DNA of 64,000 nucleotides, taken from positions 496,001-560,000 of the forward strand of contig JAWPMV010000001.1 of the NCBI GenBank assembly GCA_033391075.1. Reading direction: 5' to 3'. The notes below the pieces were generated by a model. It was given only the letters and a program-made list of their open reading frames with translations, was not told the origin of the DNA and made no database searches. Position 1 is the stretch's first letter. Every line of letters starts with the position of its first letter. The position numbers and the translations under genes were made by a program. Of the stretch, positions 31,997 through 40,845 are shown in pieces. Source of the stretch: Bacteroidia bacterium. GTDB lineage: Bacteria > Bacteroidota > Bacteroidia > J057.

Positions 31997-33547
31997 ATGA
32001 TTGACTTGCTAATTGTCATTGTTTATTTCGGAGCGATATTTTATGCGGCTATTTCTGCCAGGGCAGGGGAGGAGGTTACGGTAGAACAGTATTTTCTCAG
32101 TTCCCGAAATCTACGCTGGCCTTCGATTGCCTTATCTTCGATTGCAACCAATATCAATGGCTATCAGTTTTTGGGTATGATGGGTTCTGCCTATCTCTAT
32201 GGGCTTGCGCAGGCAAGCCTGGAGATCAATGCAGTGCAGGGGATATTAATGGCGGCTTTCATTTTTGTGCCGCTCTTTCTTCGGGAGAAAGTGATTACAG
32301 TAACTCAGTACATAAAAAAACGGCTGGGAAGAACAGTTGCTCTGGCTTATTCCGCTGCGAACCTGCTCATCTTTTCTACCATTACATTAGGAGCTGCCCT
32401 TTTTTGGGGAGCATATGCTGCGGACCTGGTTTTTGCGGAATATTTATCCGTGATCAGCGAGGACAGGATTACGCGTATTTCTGTAATGATCCTAGGTCTG
32501 GGCATATTTTCAGCCGTTTATACCTATTTGGGAGGATTAGGGGCAGTGGTAAAAACAGATATCATTCAGTTTAGCATTCTCCTGACGGGAGGCTTTGTAG
32601 TACTTTTTGTGTCCATTTATCATTTAGGGGGATGGGGAGAGTTGTATAATAAAACCCCCGAACTCATGCATCTGTATTTACCCGCCGATCATGAAAAACT
32701 CCCCTGGATTCATATGTTCGGTCTTTTTCTTCTCAATATCAATTACTGGTGTGCAAATCAGACCATTATGCAGCGTTCATTGGCAGCAAAGAATCTAAGA
32801 GAAGCACAAATCGGTTTGATGGTTGGAGGTCTGATGAAATATGTAATGGCAGTCCTGATTGTTGTTCCGGGAATAGCCTTATATGGAATCCTGGGGCCTG
32901 AAGGATTGTCAGAACCTGACATGGCTTTCCCCTACCTCGTCAAAACTTATTTACCGATAGGAGTTAAAGGGCTGATCTTATGTGCGCTTTTTGCCTCCCT
33001 CATGAGTACGGTAGACTCGACCTTCAATTCTTTGGCGACCCTTTGGTCCATCGATATTTACAAAGAATATATTCGAAAAGACGCGAATGACGCACAAATC
33101 GTGAAGGCGGGAAAGCAGACCATCCTCGTCACCCTTATCACAGGCATTACGATGGGTTTGGTTTTGCTGTATGTAAAATTCGAGAATCCTGAAGCAGCTT
33201 TCACTCATACCCTCAATGAGCTCAGATATTATATCAATTGTGGAATTGTTGTCCTGATTTGTACGGCTGCCTTTCTGGCATTTCCCAATCATAAAGTTAC
33301 CCTTGCGGCCTTTTTCTCTACGATTCCTTTACACATCATCCTGATCAATGTCTACCCAGATATGAATTATTTCGTCAGAGCTATGTGGGTGATCCTGATT
33401 GCCTTTGCGATATCTGTTGCAGGTGCTTTGTTCAATGGAGGGTTCCGAGATTGGAAAGAATTGATTCAATACGATTCTCCTGAAATAGCCAAAGTTGGGC
33501 TGGGCTTATTGCTTTCATTGGTGTCTTTACACATTATTTTCGCCTAA
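31997..33547 (+). CDS. Sodium:solute symporter (SSS family)
   Basis: 516 residues with about 13 membrane helices. Family features include the N-terminal SSRNLRWPSIALSSIATNINGYQFLG segment (SLF5-type symporter core), TYLGGLGAVVKTDIIQF in helix 5/6 and ASLMSTVDSTFNSLATL, where the Ser/Thr/Asp cluster contributes to the Na+ site. SSS transporters import sugars, polyols, amino acids or small organic acids with sodium; the substrate is unknown. The lacI gene follows after 6 bases and the operator lies upstream, so the transporter is probably induced by its own substrate or a derived metabolite. Confidence 0.93.
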   Translation: MIDLLIVIVYFGAIFYAAISARAGEEVTVEQYFLSSRNLRWPSIALSSIATNINGYQFLGMMGSAYLYGLAQASLEINAVQGILMAAFIFVPLFLREKVITVTQYIKKRLGRTVALAYSAANLLIFSTITLGAALFWGAYAADLVFAEYLSVISEDRITRISVMILGLGIFSAVYTYLGGLGAVVKTDIIQFSILLTGGFVVLFVSIYHLGGWGELYNKTPELMHLYLPADHEKLPWIHMFGLFLLNINYWCANQTIMQRSLAAKNLREAQIGLMVGGLMKYVMAVLIVVPGIALYGILGPEGLSEPDMAFPYLVKTYLPIGVKGLILCALFASLMSTVDSTFNSLATLWSIDIYKEYIRKDANDAQIVKAGKQTILVTLITGITMGLVLLYVKFENPEAAFTHTLNELRYYINCGIVVLICTAAFLAFPNHKVTLAAFFSTIPLHIILINVYPDMNYFVRAMWVILIAFAISVAGALFNGGFRDWKELIQYDSPEIAKVGLGLLLSLVSLHIIFA

Positions 33548-33553
33548 ATCATT

Positions 33554-34567
33554 GTGGCTAATCTCAAAGACATAGCAAAAGCATGCGGCCTATCTGTAGC
33601 TACCGTATCGAGGGTATTTAATGAACCTCAGAAGGTAAGCCCCAAGACCAGAGCCCTGGTTTTGGAAACGGCTGAAAAACTCAATTTTAGCCTGAATCAA
33701 GTAGCCTCAGCCCTGAGGAGTGGAAAAAGCAAGAGTATTGGCGTACTGCTTCCTTTTATCAATAATCATGTTTTCGCTTCTGCAATTAAGGCTATGGAGG
33801 AAGTCTTTCGTGCGGCAGCTTATAGTCTCATCATTTCTCAGTCTCATGAGTCCTTAGAAAAGGAGGAAGAGGCCCTTGAGAATTTCAGAAGATTGCAATT
33901 GGATGGTGTATTGCTTTCCATTTCCAAAGAACGAGAACGAATGGGGAAATGGGATACACTGAAAAACTTCCCCGCTCCCTTATTGCTTTTTGATCGAAAC
34001 ATTGCCAATGATGAAATTCCAAGTGTTCATATTGATAATATTCTGGCTGCCTATACGGCGACTATGCACCTAATTGAACAAGGATGTACTTCTTTGTTGC
34101 ATTTGGGGGGCAATGAATCTCTGACGATTTTTCAGGAAAGATTAGAGGGCTTCGAAAAAGCAGTCCAGTCAGAAAAAAATGTCAAAGGATCATTGATCAG
34201 AGACTTTGATCCCAGAAGTGAAGAAAGCAATAGGGTTTTCAGGAAATTGCTAGGTCGAAATTCCGGCATAGATGCTATTCTTGCCCATGGAGATATTGCT
34301 GCTTTACATGCGATTCAGCTTTTACAGGAACTGGGGAAAAAAATTCCGGAAGATGTGGCAGTAGTCGGTTTTGGGAACAGTCGGTTTTGCTCTTATATCA
34401 GTCCGGGCCTGAGTTCAGTCGATCAGGCAAATGAGGCGCTTGGAAAATTGGCAGCTCAGAAACTGCTGGCCCAGTTAGAGGGGAGGACAGAACGAATGGA
34501 TTCTCATGTTCTGACTGCCGAATTGGTCGTGAGGGGGTCGTCTTTGCGGGAATCCTACCGCCACTAG
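33554..34567 (+). CDS. LacI-family transcriptional regulator
   Basis: 337 residues starting with GTG at 33554. Residues 1-50 are the helix-turn-helix and hinge helix (LKDIAKACGLSVATVSRVFN, then LNFSLNQVASALRSGKSK), followed by a periplasmic-binding-protein-like effector domain (SIGVLLPFINNHVFA to the C-terminus). The recognition helix SVATVSRVFN and hinge are canonical, matching the TGTAAACGTTTACA-type site at 31860. It is cotranscribed with the symporter (6-base gap), giving feedback control. The GTG start is supported because there is no in-frame ATG that retains the HTH. Confidence 0.95.
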   Translation: MANLKDIAKACGLSVATVSRVFNEPQKVSPKTRALVLETAEKLNFSLNQVASALRSGKSKSIGVLLPFINNHVFASAIKAMEEVFRAAAYSLIISQSHESLEKEEEALENFRRLQLDGVLLSISKERERMGKWDTLKNFPAPLLLFDRNIANDEIPSVHIDNILAAYTATMHLIEQGCTSLLHLGGNESLTIFQERLEGFEKAVQSEKNVKGSLIRDFDPRSEESNRVFRKLLGRNSGIDAILAHGDIAALHAIQLLQELGKKIPEDVAVVGFGNSRFCSYISPGLSSVDQANEALGKLAAQKLLAQLEGRTERMDSHVLTAELVVRGSSLRESYRH

Positions 34568-34798
34568 CCTCGTTTCTCTCAAGAAGGAAACGGTGGGCAT
34601 CTGGCATTCTATCACTCCTTGCTTTGCGGTTTTAGCCAGACCTTAGGTCATGTATTATTTGTTTCAATCAAAAGAGAAGATCCCTCGGCGCGCAGGAGCC
34701 TTAGCACATCCAATCCTCGTGATGACACGGTAGTTTATGGCTTTGTGGGCACTCCATTGTTCCGCAGGTCAAGAGAGTGTGGGCCTGAGGCGGAGGGT
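34568..34798. other. Intergenic remnant region
   Basis: No gene is supported between lacI and the clpC terminator. The segment CCTCGTGATGACA (about 34713-34725) loosely resembles the outer arm of the palindromic repeats at 2978 and 14991, so this may hold a decayed copy, but no inner arms are recognisable. Confidence 0.3.
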
Positions 34799-34829
34799 AC
34801 AAAAAAAAGCCAGTAGCTATGCTACCGGC
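34799..34829 (-). terminator. Terminator of clpC
   Basis: On the minus strand GCCGGTAGC (34829-34821) pairs with GCTACTGGC (34817-34809) around a 3-base loop, followed by a run of T (34808-34799). It lies about 30 bases after the clpC stop codon. Confidence 0.85.
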
Positions 34830-34857
34830 CTTTCTCATCGAGATTAAATCTCTGTAT

Positions 34858-37404
34858 CTATTCTTCTGATTCCTCAGAAGCTTTTTCTTCGGCAGCTTTC
34901 TTGCTGCTTGATTTCTTCTTCTTGGTATTCACCAGGATTTTATCATCCTTTTCATTGTAGTCAACGAAGAGGGTATCTCCTTCATTGGTACGACCTTCAA
35001 GGATCTCATCAGCGATAGGATCTTCCAGATACTTCTGGAGAGCACGCTGTAGGGGACGAGCACCAAACTGCTTATCAAAGCCTTTGTGGGCGATGAATTT
35101 CTTGGCTTCGTCGCTGAGTGAAATCTTGTATCCTCTCTCCTCGATGCGACGGAATACACGGGTCAACTGCAGGTCGATGATCTGCATGATGTGATCCATC
35201 TCAAGCGAACGGAATACGATGATATCATCCAGGCGGTTGATGAATTCGAGTCGGAACTTCTTGGCGATAGCCTTGGCGAAGTTTCCTTCGATTTCCTCAT
35301 ACGTTTGCTTCTGCTTGCGGCTGGCAGTGATACTCACTCTTCCACTCGCATCATAGGCATTCTCTTTGGAACCTTCATTGGTGGTCATGATGATGACAGT
35401 GTTTTTGAAGTCGATTTTACGACCCAAACCATCAGTCAAGATACCATCATCCAATACCTGGAGAAGGATGTTCTGAATATCAGGGTGAGCTTTTTCCATC
35501 TCGTCCAGCAATACTACGGAGTAAGGCTTACGACGAACACGCTCAGTCAATTGACCCCCTTCTTCATATCCCACGTATCCGGGAGGCGCTCCGATCAAGC
35601 GAGAAACAGTAAATTTCTCCATGTATTCACTCATATCCAGACGGATGAGTGCTTCCTCAGAGTCGAACATAGCGCGAGCCAGAGCTTTTGCCAATTCTGT
35701 TTTACCAACACCCGTCTGTCCAGCAAAGATGAAGGAACCGATCGGCTTATTAGGATCTTTCAATCCCAGACGAGAGCGGCGAATCGCTTTGGTAAGCTTT
35801 TCGATTGCTTCGTCCTGACCAATGATCACATTTTTGAGATCTGGCTCCATGAGCTTGAGTTTTTCCAACTCTCCGGCTGCTACTTTAGTAACAGGTACAC
35901 CGGTCATCATGGAAACTACAGAAGCTACATCTTCCTCAGCTACGGTATATCTTTTATTTTTCGTCTCTTCTTCCCATTCGATTTTTGCATGCTCCAATTC
36001 TTCGAGCAGGCGTTTCTCCTGATCTCTCAATTGAGCAGCTTCTTCGTATCGCTGGCTTTTGACGACTTTATTTTTGGTTTCTTTCACCTCCTCAATTCTT
36101 GCTTCCAAATCCAGGATGCTTTGAGGTACGTGAATATTGGTGATGTGAACGCGGCTACCTGCTTCATCCAAAACGTCAATCGCTTTGTCTGGGAAGAAAC
36201 GGTCAGATATATATCTGTCGCTCAACTTCACACAAGCCTGAATAGCTTCTTCTGTATAGTTCACATTGTGGTGATCTTCATACTTGGACTTGATGTTGTC
36301 CAGAATGATGAGGGTTTCGTCTACAGAAGTAGGTTCAACGATCACCTTTTGGAAACGACGCTCCAAGGCACCATCTTTTTCAATGTGCTGGCGATACTCA
36401 TCCAGCGTAGTTGCTCCGATACATTGAATCTCTCCCCTTGCAAGTGCAGGTTTGAAGATATTGGAAGCATCCAGAGAGCCAGAAGCACCACCTGCTCCCA
36501 CTATGGTATGCAACTCATCAATGAAAAGAATGACATCCGGAGATTTTTCCAGCTCAGCCATAACGGCTTTCATTCTTTCTTCAAACTGGCCTCTATATTT
36601 GGTACCTGCAACGAGGGAGGCAATATCCAGGGTAACTACGCGCTTGTTATAAAGTACGCGACTTACTTTGCGTTGGATGATCCTCAGTGCGAGTCCTTCA
36701 GCTATAGCTGTTTTACCTACACCGGGCTCACCGATCAGCACGGGATTATTTTTCTTACGGCGACTCAGAATCTGAGCAACACGTTCTATTTCTTTTTCAC
36801 GACCTACAATAGGGTCGAGTTTGTTGTCTTCTGCTGCTTTGGTCAGGTCTCTGCCAAAGTTGTCAAGAACAGGGGTTTTTGATTTGCTTGTTTTACGAGG
36901 CCGATCTCCGGGTGTACTCATTTCAGACGATTCAGGTGGTTCAGATGAAATTGACATATGCGGACTTTGTCCTTCTTCCTTTTGCTCCAATTCGCCCCTA
37001 ACGATATCGTAGGAAACTCCAAATCGGGAAAGGATTTGTGCGGCAACATTATTTTCTTCCCGCAAAATTGATAATAAAAGATGCTCGGTACCGATTAGGG
37101 CACTCTTGAGCAATTTCGCTTCGAGTCGCGTAATTTTAAGAACTTTCTCCGCTTGTCTGGTTAAAGGTAGATTCTTTAAGTCGATAGCAGTGATGGTTCC
37201 TTTTACGGCATTTTCGATCGAGCGTTTAAGTTGGGATAGGTCTACACCCAGACTCACCAATATTTTGATAGCGAGTCCTTCTCCTTCACGGACCAGGCCT
37301 AATAGAAGATGTTCGGGTCCGATATAATCGTGCCCAAGACGTATAGCCTCCTCCCTGCTATAGGATATTACATCCTTTACTCTATCTGAGAAATTTGATT
37401 CCAT
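34858..37404 (-). CDS. clpC: ATP-dependent Clp protease ATPase subunit ClpC
   Basis: 848 residues. Two Clp N-repeats (about 4-140), a first AAA+ module with Walker A GEPGVGKT (225-232), a UVR-type coiled middle region (around [20 protein letters not shown]), a second AAA+ module with GQTGVGKT (near 565) and a D2-small domain. ClpC unfolds proteins and feeds them to ClpP, acting in protein quality control and regulated proteolysis. The C-terminus is a Lys/Ser then Glu-rich tail ([12 protein letters not shown]). A purine-rich AAAGGAG lies about 12 bases before the ATG, an unusually good Shine-Dalgarno for this phylum. A dyad is upstream at 37471. clpP is not in the window. Confidence 0.97.
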   Translation of the reverse strand: MESNFSDRVKDVISYSREEAIRLGHDYIGPEHLLLGLVREGEGLAIKILVSLGVDLSQLKRSIENAVKGTITAIDLKNLPLTRQAEKVLKITRLEAKLLKSALIGTEHLLLSILREENNVAAQILSRFGVSYDIVRGELEQKEEGQSPHMSISSEPPESSEMSTPGDRPRKTSKSKTPVLDNFGRDLTKAAEDNKLDPIVGREKEIERVAQILSRRKKNNPVLIGEPGVGKTAIAEGLALRIIQRKVSRVLYNKRVVTLDIASLVAGTKYRGQFEERMKAVMAELEKSPDVILFIDELHTIVGAGGASGSLDASNIFKPALARGEIQCIGATTLDEYRQHIEKDGALERRFQKVIVEPTSVDETLIILDNIKSKYEDHHNVNYTEEAIQACVKLSDRYISDRFFPDKAIDVLDEAGSRVHITNIHVPQSILDLEARIEEVKETKNKVVKSQRYEEAAQLRDQEKRLLEELEHAKIEWEEETKNKRYTVAEEDVASVVSMMTGVPVTKVAAGELEKLKLMEPDLKNVIIGQDEAIEKLTKAIRRSRLGLKDPNKPIGSFIFAGQTGVGKTELAKALARAMFDSEEALIRLDMSEYMEKFTVSRLIGAPPGYVGYEEGGQLTERVRRKPYSVVLLDEMEKAHPDIQNILLQVLDDGILTDGLGRKIDFKNTVIIMTTNEGSKENAYDASGRVSITASRKQKQTYEEIEGNFAKAIAKKFRLEFINRLDDIIVFRSLEMDHIMQIIDLQLTRVFRRIEERGYKISLSDEAKKFIAHKGFDKQFGARPLQRALQKYLEDPIADEILEGRTNEGDTLFVDYNEKDDKILVNTKKKKSSSKKAAEEKASEESEE

Positions 37405-37470
37405 AAATAATTTAAGCTCCTTTCAGAAGTCTCATTCCGAATAATAACAAAGCTGTATTCGTGCCAAGAT

Positions 37471-37489
37471 CAGATTGTCTGTCAATCTG
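37471..37489. promoter_or_regulatory. Dyad upstream of clpC
   Basis: CAGATTG (37471-37477) and CAATCTG (37483-37489) form a 7-bp dyad with a 5-base spacer, 67 bases upstream of the clpC start and 53 bases after the nuoH stop. It may be a stress-regulator site or a weak nuoH terminator. It is not a CIRCE element. Confidence 0.35.
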
Positions 37490-37541
37490 TCAGCAGGGTA
37501 CTAACATAAACGCAAGGGACAATGTTCAGGTTGCACCTGAA

Positions 37542-38615
37542 TCAACTTGCGAAGTACTTCACATAAATTGCCGATCCAGCGGCGATAAACATGAGGTTAA
37601 TCAGTGCAAGGGGAAGGAATTTTTTCCAACCGATATCCATGAGCTGATTGTATTTAAAGCGAGGGAGTGTCCATCTTACCCATACAAAGACAAATACGAA
37701 GAAGACGGTTTTTGAAGCAAACCATAATGAGCCCCAACCTAACTGGTAAATCGGATCCCATTCGGCTACACCGAGCAGACCTTCAAATGGTCCAAGGTAA
37801 CCTCCTACAAATAGGGTGGTGATCAGCATGGAAGCAACGATCACGTGTAGGTACTCTGCTACAAAGAACAGAGCAAATTTCATCGAACTGTATTCTGTAT
37901 GGAAACCACCGACCAATTCTTGTTCTGCTTCAACCAGATCAAAAGGTGCACGGTTGGCTTCTGCGAATGCACATACTACGAAAAGTAAAAAACCGAGAGG
38001 ATTTCTAAAGATGTTCCAAATCCCTCTTTGAGCTTCTACTATTGCTCCTGGTTTCAGGAATTCAGTGCCATCATAGCTAACGTTTGTCAGGATGATTACA
38101 CTCACTACTGAAAGTCCCATGGCCAGTTCATAGCTAACCATCTGGGCTGATGCTCTCAATCCTCCTAATAAGGCGTATTTACTATTTGAGGCCCATCCAG
38201 CTAGTGTAACTCCATATACGGCAATCGAAGCAATAGCGAGAATATAGAGAATCCCAATATTTACATCTGCAATTACCAGGAAGCCATTGGTTCCTTCGGT
38301 GAATTCTGTTTGCCCATAAGCAAAAGGAATTACTGCCATCGTGATCAGGGCAATTACTACTGAGATCACAGGTGCCAGGAAGTGAATCAATTTGTCTGCA
38401 CTGTCAGGAACAATGTCCTCTTTGAGAAGGAGCTTGATCACATCGGCAAGTGGCTGGAGGAGTCCTAGTGGACCTACTCGATTAGGGCCTACCCTTTGCT
38501 GAATCCAGGAAGCTACCTTTCGTTCCAGATAAACAGTGTAGGCGGCGGCCGTCAATAAAATAAAGAGGGCCAGGCCTATTAACATTAGTGAGTAAATAAC
38601 AAACGAGGAGTCCAT
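37542..38615 (-). CDS. nuoH: NADH-quinone oxidoreductase subunit H (NuoH)
   Basis: 357 residues with about eight membrane helices. NuoH forms the quinone-access chamber at the junction of the membrane and peripheral arms of complex I. Conserved blocks are ERKVASWIQQRVGPNRVGP, LLQPLADVIKLLLKE and RAPFDLVEAEQELVGGF, the acidic loop that lines the quinone cavity. The length is normal. As with nuoM at 11888, no other complex I gene is adjacent: a methyltransferase gene lies upstream and clpC downstream. Complex I genes are therefore split in this genome. Confidence 0.96.
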   Translation of the reverse strand: MDSSFVIYSLMLIGLALFILLTAAAYTVYLERKVASWIQQRVGPNRVGPLGLLQPLADVIKLLLKEDIVPDSADKLIHFLAPVISVVIALITMAVIPFAYGQTEFTEGTNGFLVIADVNIGILYILAIASIAVYGVTLAGWASNSKYALLGGLRASAQMVSYELAMGLSVVSVIILTNVSYDGTEFLKPGAIVEAQRGIWNIFRNPLGFLLFVVCAFAEANRAPFDLVEAEQELVGGFHTEYSSMKFALFFVAEYLHVIVASMLITTLFVGGYLGPFEGLLGVAEWDPIYQLGWGSLWFASKTVFFVFVFVWVRWTLPRFKYNQLMDIGWKKFLPLALINLMFIAAGSAIYVKYFAS

Positions 38616-38669
38616 TCAGCTAAGATATATTATCTTGCTAAAATAAGGAAGTCTTTGAGAGCGTCAAAT

Positions 38670-39470
38670 TTAATTTTGTTTACTTATCATGTACCAGACC
38701 GCTGTGGTAACAAAATTTCGCAGAAATGGGATCTTTTCCAGTAATTTTGCCTGTTTGCGCGGTTTCAATCCAAATTTATAGCGGTAGATCGGATTGAAAA
38801 GATAGAAACGGGATTGCTCTATCCTAAACTCAGTTTTTCGAATGATTCGTTCAAACCGTTCAATAGATATTCCGGTTGATTTGATATCCATGAGTTCATC
38901 GAAAACTACTTGGGGTTCTCCAAAGAGTTTCAATACTCCTTTATATAAAGGACGGGGGAGCAAATGGTACCAGGGAAGAAATCCCAGAATCTTACTTTTA
39001 CAAATTTGCTGATGACCTCCAAAGGGCATATACCAGGGAGGGAAACCAAAAAATATCTGGCCATTCTCTGTAAGGAATTGTCGGAGGTAAGGGATGAATT
39101 TTTCCTGCTCGGGAATATGCTCTATGGTATCCTTAAGCAAAATGAGGTCAAAGCTGTTTTGGTACTTTTCTCTAAAGCTGTCATCATAGACATTTTGAGC
39201 AATAAAGTCAGCTTTCCCTGCCAGGATTTCCGATTCCATAAATTGCTTTGCCCGTTTGACTCGACTTTCACTCAAATCCACCCCTAGACAAAAAGCTCCT
39301 TTCTCACAAAATGGCCGGAGTACGCCCCCTTCTCCACAACCGATTTCCATCACTCGCATTCCGTCTGAGATCTTCAGGCTTTCCTCTACAAAAGGAAGCA
39401 CATAGGTACGTGCATTTTCTACCTGTTGATCGAAACGTGCCTGGAGATTGGAATGCTGAACGAGTGCCAT
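38670..39470 (-). CDS. Class I SAM-dependent methyltransferase
   Basis: 266 residues. Motif I VMEIGCGEGGVLRPF binds S-adenosylmethionine, followed by LGVDLSESRVKRAKQF (acidic loop), FDLILLKDTIEHIPEQEKF (motif for UbiE/COQ5-like and Methyltransf_11 proteins) and a C-terminal ~110-residue cap with aromatic residues and a hydrophobic stretch near the end (NFVTTAVWYMIS). Bacteroidota enzymes of this layout often act on lipids or glycans, but the substrate cannot be told. It lies 54 bases upstream of nuoH, with a terminator on its other side. Confidence 0.85.
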   Translation of the reverse strand: MALVQHSNLQARFDQQVENARTYVLPFVEESLKISDGMRVMEIGCGEGGVLRPFCEKGAFCLGVDLSESRVKRAKQFMESEILAGKADFIAQNVYDDSFREKYQNSFDLILLKDTIEHIPEQEKFIPYLRQFLTENGQIFFGFPPWYMPFGGHQQICKSKILGFLPWYHLLPRPLYKGVLKLFGEPQVVFDELMDIKSTGISIERFERIIRKTEFRIEQSRFYLFNPIYRYKFGLKPRKQAKLLEKIPFLRNFVTTAVWYMISKQN

Positions 39471-39527
39471 AAATGTCTAGCTATTTTCAGATGGGCGGCA
39501 ATTTACAAAAATAAGTTGCTCTAAAAG

Positions 39528-39570
39528 TTCAGGCCCGACAATTTTTATATTGTCGGGCCTGAGTTTTCTT
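39528..39570. terminator. Terminator between methyltransferase and EF-hand genes
   Basis: TCAGGCCCGACAAT (39529-39542) pairs with ATTGTCGGGCCTGA (39549-39562) around a short T/A loop. On the minus strand it follows the EF-hand gene by about 20 bases and is followed by AACTTTTAG; on the plus strand it is followed by GTTTTCTTT. Confidence 0.8.
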
Positions 39571-39582
39571 TACTCAAGAAAA

Positions 39583-40290
39583 TTATCTTTGGACTCTGAT
39601 TCCTTCCGGAATAAAGGAGATCTCATAAAATTTGTCCAGCAAGGCATTGTTGCGGATGAATTTCTTGTGATTAGCTCTCCAGCCTACCAATTGTGGAAGC
39701 TCCTGCGTATAAGCTCTGTTTTGATAGAGTCTTTTTGCGCGATTAGGATTGGCAGCCATCCAGCGGAGGTTTTTGTGCAATGCCAGCATCACGACAGGAT
39801 TTTTCTGCATCCAAAAACCATCTTTCAATAGTTTCTCTACCATTTCTTCTTCTTCATACATCCATACGAGGTTTTCAAATAGTTGAACTACCAGTTGAGG
39901 ATTTCTTTTTAGAAAGGCCAGATCAGCTCTGGGAAGAATGGGATATTGTTGCATGAGGCCGCGCAATTGACGACGCTCTGTATTGTATCTAAAGAGGTAT
40001 TCAGATTTCCTTCTGCTAAACATTTCGCTGAAGCTCAATAGACCGTCCTGATTGGCATCACTCAATTGATAGTATCTATCATTGAGGAAATACACGAATT
40101 CAGAGCCAAATGTTTTCATCTCTTTTTTATCCAGCAAAGCATCATCATTCTTGTCGGCAAGAATGAAGCGTTGCTCAAGAAACCAGTTGTCGATCTTTTC
40201 ATTGATCTGCCGTTCCTGTGCGAAAGATATGTTAAGGGTGAAAACCGTTGCCAGCAAGGAGAGTAAGCAGTTGCAAATTTGTTTTTTCAT
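39583..40290 (-). CDS. Exported EF-hand protein, function unknown
   Basis: 235 residues with a signal peptide (1-25, ending SFAQ). Two EF-hand calcium loops lie side by side: D46-KNDDALLDKK-E57 and D78-ANQDGLLSFS-E89, both with acidic residues at the coordinating positions 1, 3, 5 and 12. Residues ~95-235 are helical and basic with repeated Trp/Asn/Arg motifs (NLRWMAANPNRAKRLYQN) and no known domain. The protein would bind calcium in the periplasm or outside the cell. It is a single-gene unit with its own terminator. Confidence 0.82.
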   Translation of the reverse strand: MKKQICNCLLSLLATVFTLNISFAQERQINEKIDNWFLEQRFILADKNDDALLDKKEMKTFGSEFVYFLNDRYYQLSDANQDGLLSFSEMFSRRKSEYLFRYNTERRQLRGLMQQYPILPRADLAFLKRNPQLVVQLFENLVWMYEEEEMVEKLLKDGFWMQKNPVVMLALHKNLRWMAANPNRAKRLYQNRAYTQELPQLVGWRANHKKFIRNNALLDKFYEISFIPEGIRVQR

Positions 40291-40702
40291 TTACTACAGA
40301 TTGCTATAAAGGCGAAATTGACAATTCCTGTTTAAAGAATAAATCCAGTTGTATACAATTTCTTGCATAGTTTAGGAGACATATAAGGAACGGGGGGGAA
40401 ACAGGATTTGCATCTTTGCGCTTTTGTTTATCTAATGAGCAGAAAACTTAGTATTTGTACTTTATTTCATCTTACTAACGCTGAAATTAGTCGAATATGT
40501 AGATTGGAGGGCTTAATATTTTCCCAACGGTGAATAATCATGTTTTAATAGATGGAAAGAAGTCCTAAATGCCCAGAAATTTGGGGTGAAATGGAAAGCT
40601 GCATGCTTGGAAGGGCTTTTTTGATGAAAGGAAAAAGAGAAATAAATCCAGAATTGGAATAAACTATTTCTCTAACACTTTGATTATTAGGATTATCCGC
40701 AA

Positions 40703-40733
40703 TTTATCCCCTATCCGAATACTTGTATGTTTG
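40703..40733 (+). promoter_or_regulatory. Promoter of the T9SS cargo gene at 40846
   Basis: TTTA (40703-40706), a 19-base spacer, then an exact TAnnTTTG match, TATGTTTG (40726-40733). This predicts a leader of roughly 105 bases that contains the hairpin below. Confidence 0.5.
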
Positions 40734-40802
40734 TACGACTATTTAGTTTCCTTTCCTGAAGGAAAATATGCTATTTGTTTTCATCAAACAGCCCACCACC
40801 CA

Positions 40803-40841
40803 AATTACAGTTTCATAAATCGTAAAAGATAAACTGTAATT
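40803..40841 (+). promoter_or_regulatory. Leader hairpin abutting the start codon
   Basis: AATTACAGTTT (40803-40813) and AAACTGTAATT (40831-40841) are perfectly complementary over 11 bases with a 17-base loop; the right arm ends 4 bases before the ATG. In the mRNA it would occupy the ribosome landing region. Confidence 0.55.
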
Positions 40842-40845
40842 ATAT

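Larger units (their letters stand above)
40291..40845. other. Long intergenic region between divergent genes
   Basis: About 555 bases between the EF-hand gene (minus) and a T9SS cargo gene (plus). No credible ORF or RNA gene is seen in the first 400 bases. The last 150 hold a promoter candidate (40703-40733) and a hairpin (40803-40841) for the plus-strand gene. Isolated TTTG motifs near 40410 do not form a promoter pair. Confidence 0.5.

Noticed and set aside
34619-34816. 65-codon plus-strand frame between lacI and clpC
   Set aside because: It runs into the clpC terminator hairpin and has no coding features.
35191-36882. 563-codon open frame on the plus strand, antisense to clpC
   Set aside because: It lies entirely inside clpC in a fixed register, its translation is rich in Phe, Ile and Cys with no domain, and it is the expected by-product of clpC codon usage.
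37405-37541. TTGGCACG upstream of clpC considered as a sigma-54 promoter
   Set aside because: The matching -12 element is not at the required spacing, so the resemblance is to the -24 half only.
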